This document shows, piece after piece, positions 15,066-24,379 of a DNA stretch of 64,000 nt. This DNA is from Atopobiaceae bacterium (lineage in GTDB: Bacteria > Actinomycetota > Coriobacteriia > Coriobacteriales > Atopobiaceae): positions 62,001 through 126,000 of the forward strand of contig CADFJN010000007.1 in the NCBI GenBank assembly GCA_902834555.1, read 5' to 3'. The stretch's first letter is position 1. Every line of letters starts with the position of its first letter. The notes beneath the pieces were generated by a model. The model was not told where the DNA came from, did not search any database, and worked only from the letters and a program-made list of their open reading frames with translations. The position numbers were made by a program, and so were the translations under genes.

Positions 15066-16466
15066 CTAATCGGCCTGGACGGCTGCCCCCTTCGCGCGCT
15101 TGCTCTCTCGCTCCTCCTCCGCAAGCTCATGCAGAATCGACCAAGCCATGGGAATCGTTACCAGAAACGTGATGACGTCGGTCACTGGCTGCGCCAGCTG
15201 GACGCCGAGAAGTCCCAGCAGGGGCGGCAGAAACAGCACCACGGGACCAAGCACGAGGCCAAGCCTGCATGCGCCAAGGATGGTTGCGCGCCACATGCGG
15301 CCAGTGGTCTGGAGGAGGAAGTTGGTGATCATTGCTGTGCCCGTGAGCGGGAGCGTGAAGCTTTCCACGCGCAGGGCAAGCGTGCCTATCCCCACGACCT
15401 CCGCGTCACTCGAGAAGAGCCCCACAAGTTGCGGAGCTAGGGCAAACGTCACAACGCCCAGCAGAGCTACGGCGATAAAGGCCGTGCGCACGGCAAAACG
15501 GTAGCCAGCGCGAATGCGCTCGTAGAGCTTGGCACCGTAGTTGTAGCCAATCACTGGTTGGAATCCCTGGCCAATGCCAATCTGAACGTAGTTGCCAATG
15601 CTCGTGATGCGTTGCACCACGGCGAGCGCGGCTATCGCTGCGTCGCCAAAGGGACGCGCCGCCTCGTTGAGGAGCGTGGTAGCCACACCGAGCATGCACT
15701 GGCGCACAAAGGAGGGAAGACCGCCGTTCACGATCTTGGTAACCATGGCGCGAGTGGGCCTTCTCAGCCACTTGGGCGAGAGGGGCGTTATCCCCACATG
15801 TTGGATCTGCCAGACAAGAATGCAAAAGCTGATGAACTGGCAGATCACCGTAGAGATGGCGCTGCCTGCTATGCCAAGGCCAGCCCCATAGATAAGAATC
15901 GGCTCAAGCCCAATGTTGATGAGGGCGCCTGTCATGATGGCAATCATGGAATGGAGCGCCTCTCCCTCGAAGCGCAGCTGCATGTTGAGCATGAGCGAAC
16001 TGCACATGAAGGGTGCGCCCAGAAGAATGATGCCCACGAAGGTCTTGGCGTAGGGGAGGATGGTCTCGGTCGAACCTGCCACCAGGCAGATGGGCTCGAT
16101 GAGGATGTTGCCCACAATGGCGATGAGCGTGCCGAGAAGAAGCGTGGTTGCTAGGCCGTTGGTTGCCATGATGCAGGCGCGTTCCCGCTCCTTTGCGCCC
16201 AGATAGCGCGAGATTGCGTTGCCGGTGCCCTGCCCCATGCCAAAGCCTACGGCCTGGATGGCGGTCATGACTACGAACGAGATGCCAATGGCGCCTTCGG
16301 CGGAGGTCCCAAGTGATCCCACAAAGAAGGTGTCGCAGAGGTTGTAGATGCTGGTCACAAGGTTGGAGACGATTGAGGGAGCGGCAAGCGTGAGGATGAG
16401 GGGCTTTACGGGCTCCTCAGTCATCTGCCGATACTTTGCTGTTGCTGTGTCTTCCTTACTCCCCAT
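15066..16466 (-). CDS. MATE-family efflux transporter
   Basis: About 465 aa with twelve predicted membrane helices in two homologous halves, opening with a MATE-like first half (KPLILTLAAPSIVSNLVTS, then YNLCDTFFVGSLG). MATE pumps export cationic drugs or metabolites using H+ or Na+ gradients. The start is uncertain: ATG 16466 is chosen, but the frame is open to 16517 and a later ATG (MTEEPVKPL) is possible; none has a clear ribosome-binding site. Divergent from recQ, convergent with the ceramidase-like gene (9-nt gap). Confidence 0.88.
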   Translation of the reverse strand: MGSKEDTATAKYRQMTEEPVKPLILTLAAPSIVSNLVTSIYNLCDTFFVGSLGTSAEGAIGISFVVMTAIQAVGFGMGQGTGNAISRYLGAKERERACIMATNGLATTLLLGTLIAIVGNILIEPICLVAGSTETILPYAKTFVGIILLGAPFMCSSLMLNMQLRFEGEALHSMIAIMTGALINIGLEPILIYGAGLGIAGSAISTVICQFISFCILVWQIQHVGITPLSPKWLRRPTRAMVTKIVNGGLPSFVRQCMLGVATTLLNEAARPFGDAAIAALAVVQRITSIGNYVQIGIGQGFQPVIGYNYGAKLYERIRAGYRFAVRTAFIAVALLGVVTFALAPQLVGLFSSDAEVVGIGTLALRVESFTLPLTGTAMITNFLLQTTGRMWRATILGACRLGLVLGPVVLFLPPLLGLLGVQLAQPVTDVITFLVTIPMAWSILHELAEEERESKRAKGAAVQAD

Positions 16467-16588
16467 GCGTTGTATGGTAGTACCTGCGGATGGCGCTAAA
16501 CAATCGGCGAGCGGCATCGTCTTTAAGTAGACATAAAGGGGGTTTGTTGGTGGCAGGCGAGAACAGCATGGACTGGGGAGAAGGAGCC

Positions 16589-18169
16589 ATGGTCCGCGCT
16601 CGCGAAGCTCTGCGCACCTACTTTGGCTATGACTCCTTTAGGCCCGGGCAGGAGGAGGTCATCTCGTCGATTCTCTCTGGTCGCGACGCGCTTGCCGTCA
16701 TGCCTACGGGAGCCGGCAAGTCCATCTGCTACCAGATTCCGGCGGTACTTCTCGGCGGGCTTACGCTTGTGGTGTCGCCGCTCATCTCGCTCATGGGCGA
16801 CCAGGTGCGCTCGCTCAAGGAGGCGGGCATCCGGGGTTCTTACCTCAACTCCACGCTCACACCTCGCCAGCAGGAGGTCGTGATGGCACGCGCCATAGCC
16901 GGCTGGTACGACATCATGTACGTTGCGCCGGAACGCCTTGCTGACCAGCGCTTCATTGCCTTTGCTCAACAGGTGCGGGTGCCGCTTGTGGCCGTTGACG
17001 AGGCACACTGCGTAAGCCAGTGGGGACAGGACTTTCGCCCGGCCTATCGCGGGATCCCCTCCTTTGTCAACCAGCTCCCGCAGCGGCCTGTTGTCTGCGC
17101 GCTTACGGCAACCGCAACGGCGCAAGTTCGGCAGGACGTGTCGCGCCTGCTCGACCTGCACGACCCCGCCATCCAGGTGAACGGCTTCGATCGACCCAAT
17201 CTTTGCCTCTCGTCCTTCGAGCTTACGCCCAAGGAGCGAACCCGCTGGCTTCTGGGCTACCTCTCTGCGCATCCCACCTGGTCCGGCATCGTATATGCGA
17301 CCACGCGCAAGAAGGTTGACGAGCTGGCGGAGACCCTACGTGCAGCCGGAATAACCGCGGCAAGCTACCACGCGGGCATGGAGAATGACGAGCGAGCCGC
17401 CTCTCAGGAGGCCTTCGTGCGCGACGAGGTCCGCGTCATGGTTGCCACCAACGCGTTTGGCATGGGTATCGACAAGTCCGACGTTCGCTTTGTCGTGAAC
17501 TGTGGGTTGCCCCTCTCACTGGAGGAGTACTACCAGGAGGCAGGACGCGCCGGTCGAGACGGCGAACCGGCAGAGTGCTACCTCCTGTGGAGTCGCGGCG
17601 ACATCCGCACCTGCCACTTCTTTATTGACAACACCGAGTTTCCGCCCGATACCTCGCGGGCCGAGAGGGTGACGCTTCTGCGTAACAGGAAGCGGCTCCT
17701 CTCGGCCATGATTGGGTATGCGATGAGCGACTCGTGCCTTCGTGCACGGGTGCTGCGCTACTTTGGCCAGGACGCCTCCTCGCTTGGGTCAGGTGATGGC
17801 TCGGCCGGATGTGGCGGCTGCTCTGTCTGCCTGCACGCCTCTGCAGACGAGTATCTTCGGGCCGCTCGTCCACGCAGGGCATTTGGCGCATCTGGTTCGA
17901 GCGGCTCCTATCGCACACGCGAGCTTCCCAGCGAGTCCGAGGTCACCGACGAGGACAAGCGGCTCTTCCAGCGCCTGCGCGCGCTGCGCAAGCAGCTGGC
18001 TGACGAGTTCCACGTCCCGCCCTACATGGTCTTCTCGGACGCAACGCTGCGCGCCATGGTGCGGCGCCGCCCCACGAGTGAGGAGGACCTGCTCCAGGTC
18101 TCCGGCGTGGGGCGCGCAAAGCTCCAACGCTATGGCCACGCCTTTCTCGAGGAGATCAACCGGTGGTAG
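16589..18169 (+). CDS. recQ: ATP-dependent DNA helicase RecQ
   Basis: 526 aa from ATG 16589; an in-frame ATG at 16568 gives 7 more residues. ATG 16589 is preferred because GGGGAG lies 8 nt upstream. SF2 helicase motifs: Walker A MPTGAGKS (~38), DEAHCVSQWG box, ALTATAT (motif III) and QEAGRAGRDG (motif VI). The zinc-binding region is compact (CGGCSVC) and the RQC winged helix looks shortened. A C-terminal HRDC domain is present (LRALRKQLADEFHVPPYMVF through SGVGRAKLQRYG). 3'-5' DNA unwinding in recombination and repair. Confidence 0.93.
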   Translation: MVRAREALRTYFGYDSFRPGQEEVISSILSGRDALAVMPTGAGKSICYQIPAVLLGGLTLVVSPLISLMGDQVRSLKEAGIRGSYLNSTLTPRQQEVVMARAIAGWYDIMYVAPERLADQRFIAFAQQVRVPLVAVDEAHCVSQWGQDFRPAYRGIPSFVNQLPQRPVVCALTATATAQVRQDVSRLLDLHDPAIQVNGFDRPNLCLSSFELTPKERTRWLLGYLSAHPTWSGIVYATTRKKVDELAETLRAAGITAASYHAGMENDERAASQEAFVRDEVRVMVATNAFGMGIDKSDVRFVVNCGLPLSLEEYYQEAGRAGRDGEPAECYLLWSRGDIRTCHFFIDNTEFPPDTSRAERVTLLRNRKRLLSAMIGYAMSDSCLRARVLRYFGQDASSLGSGDGSAGCGGCSVCLHASADEYLRAARPRRAFGASGSSGSYRTRELPSESEVTDEDKRLFQRLRALRKQLADEFHVPPYMVFSDATLRAMVRRRPTSEEDLLQVSGVGRAKLQRYGHAFLEEINRW

Positions 18170-18262
18170 ATGGTCGTGATTGAAACAAGAGCAATGCTGC
18201 GGTGTTCACCACTCACGGGCAATGGCCAAAGTGGTCATTTTGGCAAGAGTTGCAACATTAAC

Positions 18263-18295
18263 CGCCCTCCGGCGACAAATAATCGCCGGAGGGCG
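18263..18295. terminator. Strong palindromic hairpin between recQ and aconitase X genes
   Basis: Perfect 13-bp stem CGCCCTCCGGCGA / TCGCCGGAGGGCG with a 7-nt loop, in the convergent gap. No T-tract; probably a bidirectional terminator. Confidence 0.55.
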
Positions 18296-18324
18296 CTGAG
18301 TGACGCAAAATGCAATGAACCTGT

Positions 18325-18357
18325 CCTTCCGGCGACGAGCACAAACATCGCCGAAGC
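18325..18357. repeat. Second hairpin sharing the CCGGCGAC core
   Basis: CTTCCGGCGA pairs imperfectly with TCGCCGAAG across a 12-nt loop. It shares the GGCGA...TCGCC core with the hairpin at 18263-18295, 30 bp away, suggesting a duplicated REP-like unit or a second terminator facing the minus-strand operon. Confidence 0.35.
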
Positions 18358-18362
18358 CATCG

Positions 18363-18812
18363 TCATCCCGTTATAGTAACGGTTCCGTCCTCGGCCACGC
18401 TCACGCCCATGCCGTCATGCACGTAGTCGAGAAACTCGTCGCCAAGCTGGTCAATAACGACAAACGGGTGCTCGGTCCAGTTCTTGGCGAGAAAGGCGCC
18501 CGCTGCGGCAAGCGGATCGATGGGCTTCGAGAAGAGCATGCAGGCCGGACCCGCACCCATGTCGCATGCGCACATGAGGACCATGCCGCCCGTGGTTGAG
18601 CCGATGGTCTGTGGCAGGCAGATGGCCGCCCCCTGGAGGGGCTTCTTGTAGAGGTCGGGATTGTTCTGGTCGGAACAGGGCGCCTTCACGTTCTTTAGGA
18701 TGAGCGGCTGCTGGTAGCTTGCCAGAGTGTTGAACCCACCATGGCTCACCAGTGCCTTTGCGCTCACGGCTCCGCCAACAACAACGCGCCCCCTGAAGGT
18801 CTTCTCAGCCAT
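18363..18812 (-). CDS. Aconitase X swivel domain (small subunit)
   Basis: 149 aa, the DUF126 swivel domain of aconitase X. Visible are the GRVVVGGAVSAKALVS start, SGG-type loop replaced by HGGFNTLASY, and the conserved GSTTGGMVL loop holding the serine expected in the active site. It forms a heterodimer with the large subunit, whose stop codon overlaps its ATG by one base. Reactions known for the family are dehydrations: cis-3-hydroxyproline in bacteria and mevalonate 5-phosphate in archaea. Confidence 0.85.
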   Translation of the reverse strand: MAEKTFRGRVVVGGAVSAKALVSHGGFNTLASYQQPLILKNVKAPCSDQNNPDLYKKPLQGAAICLPQTIGSTTGGMVLMCACDMGAGPACMLFSKPIDPLAAAGAFLAKNWTEHPFVVIDQLGDEFLDYVHDGMGVSVAEDGTVTITG

Positions 18813-20083
18813 TAGTCGATCCTTCCCCTCGCGATGATGCGAAGCAGGTCGTCCTCGTCAAAGTAGCGCGCGCTCGTGTACGTGCGCAGCTTGTTGGAGC
18901 ACGTCACCACCGGCAGGTCCGTGGCAGGGTTGTCCATGTACATGAGTGGGCAGATGTAGGTGAGCTTGGCGCCCGTTGCCAAGAGCTTTCGCTTCTCAGG
19001 CGTCCCATCGAAGGCCGCAAGCACGTCCGGTGCGCTCGAGACAACCGTGGGCACCGCGACGCGTGTGCGCCCCTCGCGAGCAAGGGCCTCCGGAATGCGG
19101 TGAGCCCAGTCTTTGAGCTGGTCTAGTGAGCAGTGCGGGCAGCCGATAAACGCAAGACGCGGGCGGGCGTTGGACTTCTTCCAGATGTTGGGGTAACTCG
19201 CCTTCACGCGCTCAAGTTCCGCGTCGTCGATCACATAGTGCTTCGCGCCCTTGGTGACGAGAGACTCGCCAAGGTCAACCGCCTCGGGCGTGATACCATC
19301 CACGTGGTAGAGGCCTACGGCACCGTTTGATGCCGTAGCGGCTCCCATGTCCTTGAGATAGGCCTTCGCTGCATCGTCAAGCGTGCAGCCCAGCCACTGG
19401 TCAAGCCCACGGATGTAGGGGACCTCATCCATCACCTTCATGCCAATGGCAGAGCCCAGCACCTGCGCCTGGGGCTTCTTGGTGCACTCCACGTCCACGA
19501 CCCATGTGGCCTTGCGTCCCTCATCGGTGAGAAGGCCAAACTCCGGGACTTCGCCCACAATGTTGCCAAAGAGGTCGATGAATCCGCTATTCCGGTTGCA
19601 GCGCGCGCCAAGGACAGAGTTGGCATAAACCACGGCAGAGGACTCTGCCCAGCTCAGGACGTCGCCGCGCTTTGGGGCGTTGCCAACCTCGGGCAGGTAG
19701 CAGGCGCAGGTGAAGGCGTTCTCGTCCTTGAGACCAACGGCACGCAGCTGGCGCTCGTAGGCGTCCTGCTTGCTGTAGGTGACCGCGCCCACGACCTTCT
19801 GGACCACGCTTGCGGGAACGTCTGCGTTGTCGATGGGACGCGGGTCGACGGTGAAAGGCTCCTTTGTCTTGAGCCCCGCCTTAATGAGCTCGTCCATCAG
19901 GCGGAAGTTTGCCTCGAGGATCGAGATGCCAAAGCTTGTCACCAGGTGCCCGGGCGCCGTCACCTTGACCATGCGCGTGGCACCAAACGCCTCTCCGTAT
20001 TCGACGAGCGTTCTCATCACCTTGGCAAGCGTCTCTCCCTGCTTGCCGTCAAGGATGTCACGCTCCTCCTGGGTCAGCTCCAT
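18812..20083 (-). CDS. Aconitase X catalytic domain (large subunit, DUF521)
   Basis: 423 aa Fe-S dehydratase. Family signs: MELTQEERDILDGKQGETLAK start, an APGHLVTSFG segment, LGARCNRNSGFID, IGCPHCSLDQ and VVTCSNK, whose cysteines are likely Fe-S ligands. ATG 20083 has GGGAGG 7 nt upstream; sequence beyond it in the same frame is not family-like. It is encoded separately from the swivel domain, as in archaea and some bacteria. The operon also holds a flavin/Fe-S reductase (35-nt gap upstream). The dehydrated substrate is unknown. Confidence 0.88.
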   Translation of the reverse strand: MELTQEERDILDGKQGETLAKVMRTLVEYGEAFGATRMVKVTAPGHLVTSFGISILEANFRLMDELIKAGLKTKEPFTVDPRPIDNADVPASVVQKVVGAVTYSKQDAYERQLRAVGLKDENAFTCACYLPEVGNAPKRGDVLSWAESSAVVYANSVLGARCNRNSGFIDLFGNIVGEVPEFGLLTDEGRKATWVVDVECTKKPQAQVLGSAIGMKVMDEVPYIRGLDQWLGCTLDDAAKAYLKDMGAATASNGAVGLYHVDGITPEAVDLGESLVTKGAKHYVIDDAELERVKASYPNIWKKSNARPRLAFIGCPHCSLDQLKDWAHRIPEALAREGRTRVAVPTVVSSAPDVLAAFDGTPEKRKLLATGAKLTYICPLMYMDNPATDLPVVTCSNKLRTYTSARYFDEDDLLRIIARGRID

Positions 20084-20118
20084 GGGCTGGCCTCCCTTCA
20101 TTCTCGTAATTCCCCCAA

Positions 20119-22173
20119 CTAAACGCGCGAGGCGGCCTCGTAGGCGCGCCAAATGACTGAACGCAGGTTGCCAACGCCGGCGCAGTCGCCAACGAGCTGC
20201 ACGTGGCGACCGTCGGGCTGCGAGATGGGGTCGGGCGTGTAGCCAACAGCGCTTACCACCGAGTCGCACGCTATTCGCTCGAGCGTGCCGTCCTTGTGCG
20301 AGATTTGCACCCAGTCCTCGCCAATGGCGCGCACCGTGGACTCCAGGTAGACGGGAACCTTCTTCCAGGCGAAGAACTCACGCAGGTAGCTCGAGTTGGC
20401 AAGGCAAACGCCGTCCTGCGCCACCAGGTCATCCTTCATCTCAACGATGACGGGCTCCTTGCCGGAAAGGTAAAGCTCGAGCGCTACCTCGCAGCCCGTG
20501 AGGCCGCCACCAATGACCACCACGCGCTCGCCTACCTCGGCGCCGTCGAGGTAGTCCAGGGCGTCCATCACGCGCTCGAAGCCCTGAACGGGAAGGCGCT
20601 TGGGCGTAGCTCCGGTGGCCACGATGACGTAGTCCTCATCCAGCTCCTGCACGTCGATGACCTCGCGGTTGTAGTGAATCTCGACGCCAAGCTCCTTCAT
20701 CTGCCGCTCGTACCAGGCGAGAAGGTCGCGGAGCTTGCCCTTGAAGCTCGCGGAAGCGGCCTCGCGGAAAACGCCTCCCAAGTGGTCGGACTGCTCGTAG
20801 ATGACGGGCCAGTGGCCACGAAGCGCAAGCACACGCGCGGCTTCCATGCCGCCGATGCCGCCACCCACCACGGCAACGCGCCTGGGCGTGGTGGTGGGGC
20901 GGATGTGGTGCTTCTCATATTGCATGGTCTCTGGGTTCACCGCGCAGCGCGAGAGGTGCAGCGAGTCCTCGAGCGTCTGCGTGTTGGCGTGGCCCTTGTA
21001 GTGGCACATGTTGAAGCACCCGTTGTGGCAGCAGATGCAGGGGCGGATGTCCTTCTCGCGCCCCTCGACGAGCTTGGTGACCCACTCGCCGTCGGCCAGG
21101 AACTGGCGAGCAAAGCCAACAGCATCGAGCTTGCCCTCGGCCACGGCCTGCGCGCCAACATAGGGGTCCATGCGGCCTGCGCAGACAACCGGGACGTCCA
21201 CGAAGCCCTTGATGTGCTCGACGTCCTCGAGGTTGCAGTTCTCGGGCATGTAGATGGGCGGGTGAGCCCAGTACCAGGCGTCATAGGTGCCGTTGTCGCA
21301 GTTGAGCATCGCGTAGCCCTCGTCAGTGAGGTAGCGAGCGGCCCACTCGGACTCCTCCATTGTCCTTCCTACCTCGACGTAGTCCTCGCCGGGCAGGGCA
21401 CCCTCGCGGAAGCCCTTGGTGCGGCTCACCACGGAGTATCTAAGCGAGACGGGGAAGTCCTCGCCGGCTGCGTCGTGGATGGCGTGGACAATGCGCACTG
21501 GGAAGCGGTAGCGATTCTCGCGCGAGCCTCCGTAGATGTCGTTGCGGTGGTTCACGTAAGGAAGGGTGAACTGGTCGAGCAGGTAGCCCTCGTGGACGGC
21601 GTGCACCTCAACGCCGTCAACGCCGGCATCACGAAGCATCTTCGCGCAGGTGGCAAACGCCTCAACGATGCGGTCTATCTCGCCGATGGTCATCTCGCGG
21701 GAAGGCACCTTATCCGACCAGCGGTTTGGCGAGGGGGACGCCGTGGCACACACCTTGTCGAGGTCCAGGAACGGCTTAGAAAGCGCACGCAGCAGCGGGT
21801 TGGTGTAGAGCTCCTCCATGGAGTCAGATACCGTGAAGCTGCGTCCAAAGCCAGCCGTGAGTTGCACGAACATCTTTGCCCCCGTGGCGTGCAGCTGCTC
21901 CATGAAGGGCTTGAGCTCCTCGTACATGGCGCGGTTGTGGTCAAGCCACTGCCCGCCGATAGGGTTGTAGACGGGCTGGCAGCCGGGAAGGAGCAAGCCA
22001 ACGTTGTTCTGCGCGCGCTCCATGAGGAAGCGGGCACCGTCCCGGTCGAAGTGGTTTCTCTCCATCCACCCAAAGATGTTGGTACCGCCCATGGAAGTCA
22101 TGACAATGCGGTTCTTGATCTCGCAACTGCCAATGTTCCACGGAGTGAACAGTGGTTCAAGCCTTGAATCCAT
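20119..22173 (-). CDS. Old-Yellow-Enzyme-type NAD(P)H:flavin oxidoreductase (2-enoate reductase-like)
   Basis: 684 aa. The FMN TIM barrel (1-~370) begins LEPLFTPWNIGSCEIKNRIV and includes VDGVEVHAVHEGYLLDQF and an ND-YGGS-ENR motif. A 4Fe-4S motif CICCHNGCFNMC (~375) follows, then FAD (VAVVGGGIGGMEAAR, ~428) and NAD(P) (VVVIGGGLTGCEVALEL) domains. Architecture matches 2-enoate reductase, 2,4-dienoyl-CoA reductase and BaiCD/BaiH, which reduce activated C=C bonds. First gene of an operon with split aconitase X, hinting at dehydration followed by reduction of one substrate. AGGGCAGGA precedes the ATG. Substrate unknown. Confidence 0.9.
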   Translation of the reverse strand: MDSRLEPLFTPWNIGSCEIKNRIVMTSMGGTNIFGWMERNHFDRDGARFLMERAQNNVGLLLPGCQPVYNPIGGQWLDHNRAMYEELKPFMEQLHATGAKMFVQLTAGFGRSFTVSDSMEELYTNPLLRALSKPFLDLDKVCATASPSPNRWSDKVPSREMTIGEIDRIVEAFATCAKMLRDAGVDGVEVHAVHEGYLLDQFTLPYVNHRNDIYGGSRENRYRFPVRIVHAIHDAAGEDFPVSLRYSVVSRTKGFREGALPGEDYVEVGRTMEESEWAARYLTDEGYAMLNCDNGTYDAWYWAHPPIYMPENCNLEDVEHIKGFVDVPVVCAGRMDPYVGAQAVAEGKLDAVGFARQFLADGEWVTKLVEGREKDIRPCICCHNGCFNMCHYKGHANTQTLEDSLHLSRCAVNPETMQYEKHHIRPTTTPRRVAVVGGGIGGMEAARVLALRGHWPVIYEQSDHLGGVFREAASASFKGKLRDLLAWYERQMKELGVEIHYNREVIDVQELDEDYVIVATGATPKRLPVQGFERVMDALDYLDGAEVGERVVVIGGGLTGCEVALELYLSGKEPVIVEMKDDLVAQDGVCLANSSYLREFFAWKKVPVYLESTVRAIGEDWVQISHKDGTLERIACDSVVSAVGYTPDPISQPDGRHVQLVGDCAGVGNLRSVIWRAYEAASRV

Positions 22174-22214
22174 ATCCTGCCCTCTCTCTTAGCGTGTGCC
22201 CATCATAGTTCGCC

Positions 22215-22994
22215 TTACGTGTGCGATAACCGCCAGAATGACTCGCTTCCGACGAGCGCGCGTAGCTCCTCCTCGCTCCCAACCTCCCAGGTTGGGGAGA
22301 CCCCCCTAGCGTCCTGCGGCCGAGCACGCCCGCGGCGGTTAAGCCACACGCATGGCATCCCCGCCGCTCGCGCGCCCACGACGTCTGTGTCCCAGGCGTC
22401 ACCAACGTAGACGCAGCGGGCTGGGGTTGTGCAAAGGCGGCCGCATGCGTACTCAAAGAGCGCTGGATCGGGCTTTGCCAGACCCACGGCCTGTGAGACA
22501 AAGACGGCGTCGGAAGAGACCCATTGCGAAATGCCGAGAATTTCGAGCTTCTCGGATTGAAGCTCCTCCCGTCCGTTTGAGATGACACCCAAACCCAAGC
22601 AGGCACGAGCGCGACATGCGTCCAGGCAGGAGGCCACGGCAGGGGAGAGCGACATGGCCACTCCAGACTCGTCCGCATAGACGCGCTGCGCCTCCACGGC
22701 GGTCTCGTGATTGATCGAGACGCCAAAGTCGGCAAGCGTCTGCTGCATGCGCAGGGCGTACTCCTCTGTTGTGGGCGTGCGGCCGGCCGAGAAGGCCGCA
22801 AATATTGGACCGCTGTGACGGCGGCTCGCGTCGTAGAGCGCTGCGTCCGTTGCGCCGGGAATGTCACCACAGACGCGCCTCACCGCATACGCGAAGGGCC
22901 TTGCCTGATCGTACAGGGTGTCGTCGATGTCAAAGAAGACAACGTCAACGCCAGAGCGAGAATCACGCTCGCCGATTCCTGCCGCTCGTCCCAT
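22215..22994 (-). CDS. HAD-family hydrolase (YjjG-like)
   Basis: 259 aa. HAD motif I FFDIDDTLYD, motif II GVISNGREELQ, Lys motif GLAKPDPALFEYA and motif III YVGDAWDTDVVGA, with a helical cap between I and II. Similar to pyrimidine 5'-nucleotidase/house-cleaning phosphatases. GAGGGGGCG precedes the ATG. It lies 41 bp upstream of the flavoenzyme operon on the same strand and may share its transcript. Confidence 0.85.
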   Translation of the reverse strand: MGRAAGIGERDSRSGVDVVFFDIDDTLYDQARPFAYAVRRVCGDIPGATDAALYDASRRHSGPIFAAFSAGRTPTTEEYALRMQQTLADFGVSINHETAVEAQRVYADESGVAMSLSPAVASCLDACRARACLGLGVISNGREELQSEKLEILGISQWVSSDAVFVSQAVGLAKPDPALFEYACGRLCTTPARCVYVGDAWDTDVVGARAAGMPCVWLNRRGRARPQDARGVSPTWEVGSEEELRALVGSESFWRLSHT

Positions 22995-23238
22995 AGAACG
23001 CCCCCTCGGTCAAAGCCGTTGGTCCAAGTCTAGCAGCTGGAGGATGGGCAGCATTCGATGGCGGGAAGACAACGCCACTCCACAAATTCCCATCTGGCAC
23101 CTAGGTTATCAAAACGTAACAGATGGAGAGTTTCGTCATTCGCCCGCTATCATGTTGAAACGCAAGCCGACTGCACTCCGTGCGCCTGCGCGGCCGCGGC
23201 CGGGAAACCGCGATTCACCAGATTTTGGAGTGATCTAC

Positions 23239-24327
23239 ATGGCACGCGTGTACAACTTCTCCGCCGGCCCCGCCGTACTTCCGGAGGAGGTGCTCTCTCG
23301 CGCGGGCTCTGAGATCCTTGACTACCAGGGTTGCGGCATGTCCGTCATGGAGATGAGCCACAGGTCCAAGGTCTTCCAGGGCATCATCGACAATGCCGAG
23401 GCCGACATTCGCACCCTCATGGGCATCCCCGAGAACTACAAGGTGCTCTTCCTGCAGGGCGGTGACTCGCTGCTCTTTGCGACCACCTTCATCAACCTGG
23501 CTCCACACCGCAAGGCGGACTTCGTGATCACCGGCAACTGGGCAAAGAAGGCCTATCAGGAGGCCCAGATCCTAGGCGACCCCAATGTGGTGGCCAGCTC
23601 TGCCGACAAGAACTTCACCTACATTCCCGACTGCTCTGACCTGCCCATCCGCGAGGACACCGACTACCTCTACATCTGCCAGAACAACACCATCTACGGC
23701 ACGCAGTACCACACCTTGCCCAACACGAAGAGTCACACGCTCGTTGCCGACCAGAGCTCGATGTTCCTCTCCGAGCCAGTTGACGTGACCAAGTTTGGGT
23801 GCATCCACGCAGGCGTCCAGAAGAACGTTGGCCCCGCCGGCGTGCAGATCGTGATCGTGCGCGAGGACCTCATCCCCGATGACCTGGCTGGCGTTCCCAC
23901 GATGCTGCGGTTCAAGACGCAGGCCGACAAGGGCTCGCTCTACAACACCCCCAACTGCTGGGGCATCTACATGTGCGGCCTGGTGTTCCAGTGGTTGCTC
24001 GAGAACGGCGGCCTTGCGGCCATGCACGAGAAGAATGTCGAGAAGGCCAAGATCCTCTACGACTACCTTGACTCTTCTGAGCTCTTCCACCCCACGGTGA
24101 CCGATGCGGAGAGCCGCTCGCTCATGAACGTGCCCTTCGTCACGGGCGACAAGGACCTCGACGCCGAGTTTGTCGCCCAGGCGGCAGAGGCCGGTCTCGT
24201 GAACCTCAAGGGCCACCGCACCGTTGGTGGCATGCGCGCTTCCATCTACAACGCCATGCCCAAGGCGGGCGTCGAGGCGCTCGTGAACTTCATGGATGGC
24301 TTCGAGCGCTCCCACAAGAAGGCCTAG
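23239..24327 (+). CDS. serC: Phosphoserine aminotransferase
   Basis: 362 aa, standard SerC length. It begins ARVYNFSAGPAVLPEEVL, contains MSHRSKVF and the PLP-lysine segment HAGVQKNVGPAG (K~195), and ends with GGMRASIYNAMP. It converts 3-phosphohydroxypyruvate and glutamate to phosphoserine (and acts in pyridoxine synthesis in some bacteria). ATG 23239 has GGAG 8 nt upstream; the open frame further upstream is not family-like. The 244-bp gap before it should hold the promoter. serA follows 52 bp downstream. Confidence 0.96.
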   Translation: MARVYNFSAGPAVLPEEVLSRAGSEILDYQGCGMSVMEMSHRSKVFQGIIDNAEADIRTLMGIPENYKVLFLQGGDSLLFATTFINLAPHRKADFVITGNWAKKAYQEAQILGDPNVVASSADKNFTYIPDCSDLPIREDTDYLYICQNNTIYGTQYHTLPNTKSHTLVADQSSMFLSEPVDVTKFGCIHAGVQKNVGPAGVQIVIVREDLIPDDLAGVPTMLRFKTQADKGSLYNTPNCWGIYMCGLVFQWLLENGGLAAMHEKNVEKAKILYDYLDSSELFHPTVTDAESRSLMNVPFVTGDKDLDAEFVAQAAEAGLVNLKGHRTVGGMRASIYNAMPKAGVEALVNFMDGFERSHKKA

Positions 24328-24379
24328 CCTCTCCCAGCAGCGTTTTCCCACTCTCAACTAGACTCAAGGAGCCATCCGA

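Noticed and set aside
20203..22167. A 654-codon open frame antisense to the flavoenzyme gene
   Set aside because: Same codon-bias shadow; no ribosome-binding site and no recognisable domain, opposite a clear Old-Yellow-Enzyme family gene.
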